Below, piece after piece: positions 36,410 to 39,442 of a stretch of DNA of 39,442 nt. A model generated the notes under the pieces. That model was not told the DNA's origin, ran no database searches, and was given only the letters and a program-made list of their open reading frames with translations. Origin of the DNA: a virus. The DNA lies in IMG/VR virus record IMGVR_UViG_2166559002_000003, positions 1 through 39,442 of that record. One strand, written 5' to 3'. Position numbers and translations under genes: made by a program. Position 1 is the first letter of the stretch; each line of letters starts with the position of its first letter.

Positions 36410-39277
36410 CTACCTACCTCCCACGTCCACGTCGAGCACCACGCCGAAGATGGTGGCCGGCACCGGGTCGTCCACCGCGAGGATCAACGACAGCCCGCGA
36501 TCCCAACGTCCTCGCCAGTGCGCGGGCACCAAGCCGCTCATGGGCGCCGTCAGGTCCGCCGCAGAGGCACCCGTCTTCACCGTCTCCAGAGAGCCTTCCT
36601 CCAGCCCCACCTTCACGCCCCGTGCCTCGTCGAGGATCAGCGTTGCGGAGCTCACAGCCTTCACATGATCGACCACTCCGTTCTGCTCCAGGATCCAGTC
36701 AGGCGGAATCATCTTCGCGCGCGGCTTGTACGGAAGCCCGACGGCAATGCCGTCCGCGCCCGTGAATCCAGGCGTGTAGAGGTTGACCCATGGCGAGATG
36801 TCCGCGACTCCTCCCACCACAGTCACCGGCCCCACCGGGTAGCCCTGGAACAACCCGTAGACCGACTCCCCTTCGAGGTGGGAGAGTCCCGAGATGCTGG
36901 TGACCAGCTCCTTCCAGCTGCCGGCGTAGGCGTTCCGCAGCGCCGCCGGCGTCGCCAGGCCATCCGGTTCGCTGCTCGGGCCAAGGTTGGCTGTCACAAC
37001 GTTCCCGGCAAGGATCCAGCCCGTGATTTTGCAGTCGGTCCAGCTCCCGTCGGCCGCGTACAGCCTGTAGGCCTTGCCCACGTCACCGTCCACCCACTGG
37101 TTCATGTTGTCGCTGCGCAGTTCCACCGCCTGGGGCGATGTCCACCCGGCCGCGTTCCACAGGCCGATCTGATCCCCACTCGTGTCAAGCACCGCCACCT
37201 TGCTCGATGCGTCGTCCAAGAAGATGGCCGACTCGACGGGCTTGTCGCCCTGGTAGCCGATGGTGCGAGGCGCGAGCCGCTCCACGTAGTGGCGGTCAGC
37301 ACCGTTGATGTGCCGGCGCACGATGGCGTAGATCAGTTCCTGCCCGTCCTCCCAGGCCGTGGCCACCGACTGGAAGCCCTCGGTCGCCAGGGTGCCCGTG
37401 GTGTGCACGTGCCAGGCCGCGATGCTGTGCTCGTTGTCAAACGTGCACGCCAGCAGCGCGCCGTCAGACCTGACAGCCAGGACCATCGGCTCCGGTGCCT
37501 CCACGTAGTCGAGCTGCAGGATCGTGTACCCATCGAAGAGATCCGCCGACAGAGTCGTGATGTCGCTGGCCTGGAATCCCGCCACCCCTCCATCCTGGGA
37601 CAGGAATCGGCCCTCGCGCAGCTTGGCGCCCAGGCGATGGACCCAGATCAGCCCGTCCTCGGCCACGACAGCATCGACGCGCTTGGCGCCCACGCTGCCC
37701 ACCATCTGAACCTGGATCTGACCTGGAGCCACGGTGCCGCCGATGGGCGACACCACGGCCACCGGACCGTTCGTTCTCACCACCAGCGGCCCGAGCGGGT
37801 CGATGCCGACGATCTCGAACGATTCGGGGAGAGGCATCTCGAAGTCGATCGAGTCGCTGGCCAGCAGCGGGAAGCTGGCGCTGAAGGCGTAGAAGTTGCC
37901 CGCGGCGGAGAGCAGCAGGCGCATGGGTCGCTTCTTCGAACCGCCGAACACCTGGCGCTGCTGCCAGTAGCAGCTCACGACAGGCCAGAGCTGATGCCTG
38001 AACGGCAGCCGGTAGGCAGGCGGCGCGAACTGAGTTTCCGGGACCTTCTGCCCGAAATCAGTCCACGTGGTGAACTTGACCCGCGCCACCAGCCCGAAGT
38101 CACCGAAGTTGTCCGCCCGGTAGATCTTGTACTCCTCCGCGTCCGCCACAGGCACCCAGAACAGCAGGATCCAGCTCGTAGGGTCGCCGATCGTTGGTAC
38201 CGCGAAGGTGATCTTCAGGTCGAGCGTGTTCCACGTGACAGTCACACCAGGCCAAGCTGCCGGACCGACGGCCGGCATGGTCAGGACGCCTTCGGAGCCG
38301 ACCAGACTGAACTGATCGTCTGTGATCTTCTCCACGGTCCAGCTGCGACCGAGCAGCGCGATGCCGGCTGCCTCGTTCGCCAGGTCAGCCGTCACCGGTG
38401 TGACCGCCTGGATCCCGATCACGTCACCGCTCGACAGCCCGTGAGCCACGTGGTCGATCGTCACCGGGTTGGTGGAGTCGGTCACCGCCGCCGCGTTGAC
38501 GGTGCTCGTCTTCGGGCTGACCAGCGTGCCCGGGGCGCTTTCTGCCAGCGTGTCCTTCTGGATAGCCGTCACCATGTAGGTGACTGCGCCCGTGCCGGTT
38601 CCGCCTATGACGCGCTGGAAGCTGATGGGACGGTCGATCGACGGACGGAACGCCGCCGGCTGGCAGGTCCACTTCGTGGGCGTCCAGCGCACGATCTCGT
38701 ACGGCGGGTAGTCCGGGTGGCAGAGCATGATCCGGTCGCCCGCCGGCGAGGCATTCACCGCCCAGAGATCCGTGTCCTTGTACGGATGCGGCAGCTCCAG
38801 GATGGCGCTGCTGCCCGAGGCGGGCAGTGGATGCCAGTACTGAGTGTTTTGGCCGGCCAGGATCGGGATATTGTCCGCCGCCGAAGACGTGTGCGTCGCC
38901 GTGCACCAGTAGTAGAGACCCTCGTAGACCACCAAGTCGCCCGGTTCGTACCCAACCGGCGAGCTCCATGTGGGGGGCGATCCGACCAATACCACGCCGC
39001 CCTGGGTGTACAGCTGCAGCCAGCCAGGACCCAGCGCGATGGCCACGGAGTCGTCGGCGCCGAACCTGACCCTCAGCAGCCGCGTGTTGTCCGTGGCGCT
39101 CGCTGGGAGCTCGCCGGCGAAGACCAGCCCCGAGCGGTTGAACAGCGCTCCCGTGCGCCCGATCATCCAGTTGGTGCACTCCAGCAGCCCGTGACCCACC
39201 TGGGGGATGTCGGCGCGGTGGGCAAGCGATTGACTCACCCTCCCGCCCGCGAAGCTGCGCTGAACGATGGCTGCCAC
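36410..39277 (-). CDS. Tail nozzle/tubular tail protein B-like (T7 gp12 position)
   Basis: 955 residues from GTG 39275-39277, with GAGG upstream. The N-terminus (VQRSFAGGRVSQSLAHRADI, then GHGLLECTNWMIGRTGALFN) is characteristic of the large beta-rich podoviral tail proteins that begin '..F.GGE.SP.L.GR.D...Y..G...L.NF......GGA..RPG'. The body is beta-strand-rich with many Gly, Val and Trp, and contains a fibronectin-like stretch near residues 320-380 (ISWILLFWVPVADAEEYKIY-type). It should form the distal tail tube. It is adjacent to the ejection-protein genes, as in T7-like and epsilon15-like phages. Confidence 0.7.
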   Translation of the reverse strand: MAAIVQRSFAGGRVSQSLAHRADIPQVGHGLLECTNWMIGRTGALFNRSGLVFAGELPASATDNTRLLRVRFGADDSVAIALGPGWLQLYTQGGVVLVGSPPTWSSPVGYEPGDLVVYEGLYYWCTATHTSSAADNIPILAGQNTQYWHPLPASGSSAILELPHPYKDTDLWAVNASPAGDRIMLCHPDYPPYEIVRWTPTKWTCQPAAFRPSIDRPISFQRVIGGTGTGAVTYMVTAIQKDTLAESAPGTLVSPKTSTVNAAAVTDSTNPVTIDHVAHGLSSGDVIGIQAVTPVTADLANEAAGIALLGRSWTVEKITDDQFSLVGSEGVLTMPAVGPAAWPGVTVTWNTLDLKITFAVPTIGDPTSWILLFWVPVADAEEYKIYRADNFGDFGLVARVKFTTWTDFGQKVPETQFAPPAYRLPFRHQLWPVVSCYWQQRQVFGGSKKRPMRLLLSAAGNFYAFSASFPLLASDSIDFEMPLPESFEIVGIDPLGPLVVRTNGPVAVVSPIGGTVAPGQIQVQMVGSVGAKRVDAVVAEDGLIWVHRLGAKLREGRFLSQDGGVAGFQASDITTLSADLFDGYTILQLDYVEAPEPMVLAVRSDGALLACTFDNEHSIAAWHVHTTGTLATEGFQSVATAWEDGQELIYAIVRRHINGADRHYVERLAPRTIGYQGDKPVESAIFLDDASSKVAVLDTSGDQIGLWNAAGWTSPQAVELRSDNMNQWVDGDVGKAYRLYAADGSWTDCKITGWILAGNVVTANLGPSSEPDGLATPAALRNAYAGSWKELVTSISGLSHLEGESVYGLFQGYPVGPVTVVGGVADISPWVNLYTPGFTGADGIAVGLPYKPRAKMIPPDWILEQNGVVDHVKAVSSATLILDEARGVKVGLEEGSLETVKTGASAADLTAPMSGLVPAHWRGRWDRGLSLILAVDDPVPATIFGVVLDVDVGGR

Positions 39278-39278
39278 G

Positions 39279-39442
39279 TCAGTAGCCTCGGCGCGCCGTG
39301 ATCAGGCGCCCCGTCCGCCGCAGCGGCTCGTTCTCCTCGTTGGCGTTCTGCGCCTTGGCCGCCGTGAGCGTGCGGAAGTACTGCTGCTCGGCCGCGTCGG
39401 CCCGATCCGACCAGGCCGTGAACTCACGCGCGATCTCGGCCG
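39279..39442 (-). CDS. Partial gene, C-terminal 53 residues of a probable head-tail/tail tube protein
   Basis: The frame is open from the window edge to a TGA at 39279-39281, just before the nozzle gene start (1-base gap). The visible sequence is helical and polar (AEIAREFTAWSDRADAAEQQ, YFRTLTAAKAQNANEENEPL) and ends RRTGRLITARRGY. A gp11-like tubular tail protein A would be expected here, but too little is visible to assign a family. The start lies beyond the window. Confidence 0.6.
   Translation of the reverse strand, partial: AEIAREFTAWSDRADAAEQQYFRTLTAAKAQNANEENEPLRRTGRLITARRGY

Noticed and set aside
36311-39301. Plus-strand open frame of 996 codons
   Set aside because: It is antisense to the tail-nozzle gene and has shadow-like His/Arg-rich composition. 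The same applies to 16259-18100 and 3570-5192.
1-39442. Diversity-generating retroelement, as in the related phage BPP-1
   Set aside because: No reverse transcriptase, and no template/variable repeat pair was seen by reading. The only long near-identical repeat is the 33-bp core at 33094/33845, which lacks the adenine-specific mismatch pattern.
1-39442. tRNA genes, CRISPR arrays, insertion sequences
   Set aside because: No cloverleaf-like sequence, regularly spaced repeat-spacer units or transposase motifs were found. The short tandem repeats at 6922-6964 and 10761-10778 have no spacers.

Overview
The window is most of the genome of a high-GC (roughly two-thirds G+C by eye) short-tailed dsDNA phage or prophage. 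It has an epsilon15/BPP-1-like head: a Gp7-type major capsid protein, a Bbp16-like cement protein and a T7-type head-tail-connector portal. The tail and ejection set is podoviral: a tail-nozzle-type protein, gp14-like and gp15-like internal virion proteins, and a giant polyvalent protein where T7 has gp16. A short lipoprotein with a C-terminal membrane segment (unimolecular-spanin layout) suggests a Gram-negative host. The species cannot be named from sequence alone.

Layout. Bases 1-7394 (minus strand) are the packaging and head block, read right to left: small terminase, a 9-bp iteron patch, large terminase, portal, scaffold, major capsid and cement. Bases 7395-8489 are a divergent control region. 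It holds short direct repeats, the C-terminal remnant of a XerC/D-type tyrosine recombinase, and a perfect 15-bp inverted repeat. Bases 8490-15470 (plus strand) are an early/accessory operon of about 17 small genes, most joined by ATGA or GTGA overlaps. It includes a winged-helix protein, a RusA-like resolvase, a DUF1376-like replication initiator, a truncated DUF5131 protein and several Cys-rich small proteins. Bases 15471-39442 (minus strand) run from a partial head-tail gene at the right edge through the tail nozzle, ejection proteins and giant polyvalent protein to a tandem alpha/beta-hydrolase tail protein and a cluster of small membrane (lysis) proteins. The plus and minus blocks converge with no gap at 15470/15471.

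If the genome is circular or permuted, the two minus-strand blocks form one late transcription unit from small terminase through head, tail and ejection to lysis. The window edges do not close directly, because the partial gene at the right edge finds no start codon when joined to base 1. Some sequence is therefore missing.

Most notable are: (i) a 4274-codon gene, about 4433 residues if a -1 shift at a C6/G6 run is used, joining a DNA methyltransferase, a Strawberry-notch-type helicase, an EVQSDW module, an HEMAH zincin and a helical tail; (ii) a 132-codon gene with its own ribosome binding site, nested in another frame in the linker between the methyltransferase and helicase; (iii) duplicated palindromic elements in the giant gene's Pro-rich linker, and a domain shared with the small membrane protein encoded just upstream; (iv) a tail protein made of two tandem serine-hydrolase domains; (v) the Xer remnant in the control region. 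No polymerase, primase, replicative helicase, repressor, complete integrase, endolysin, tRNA or CRISPR was recognised.
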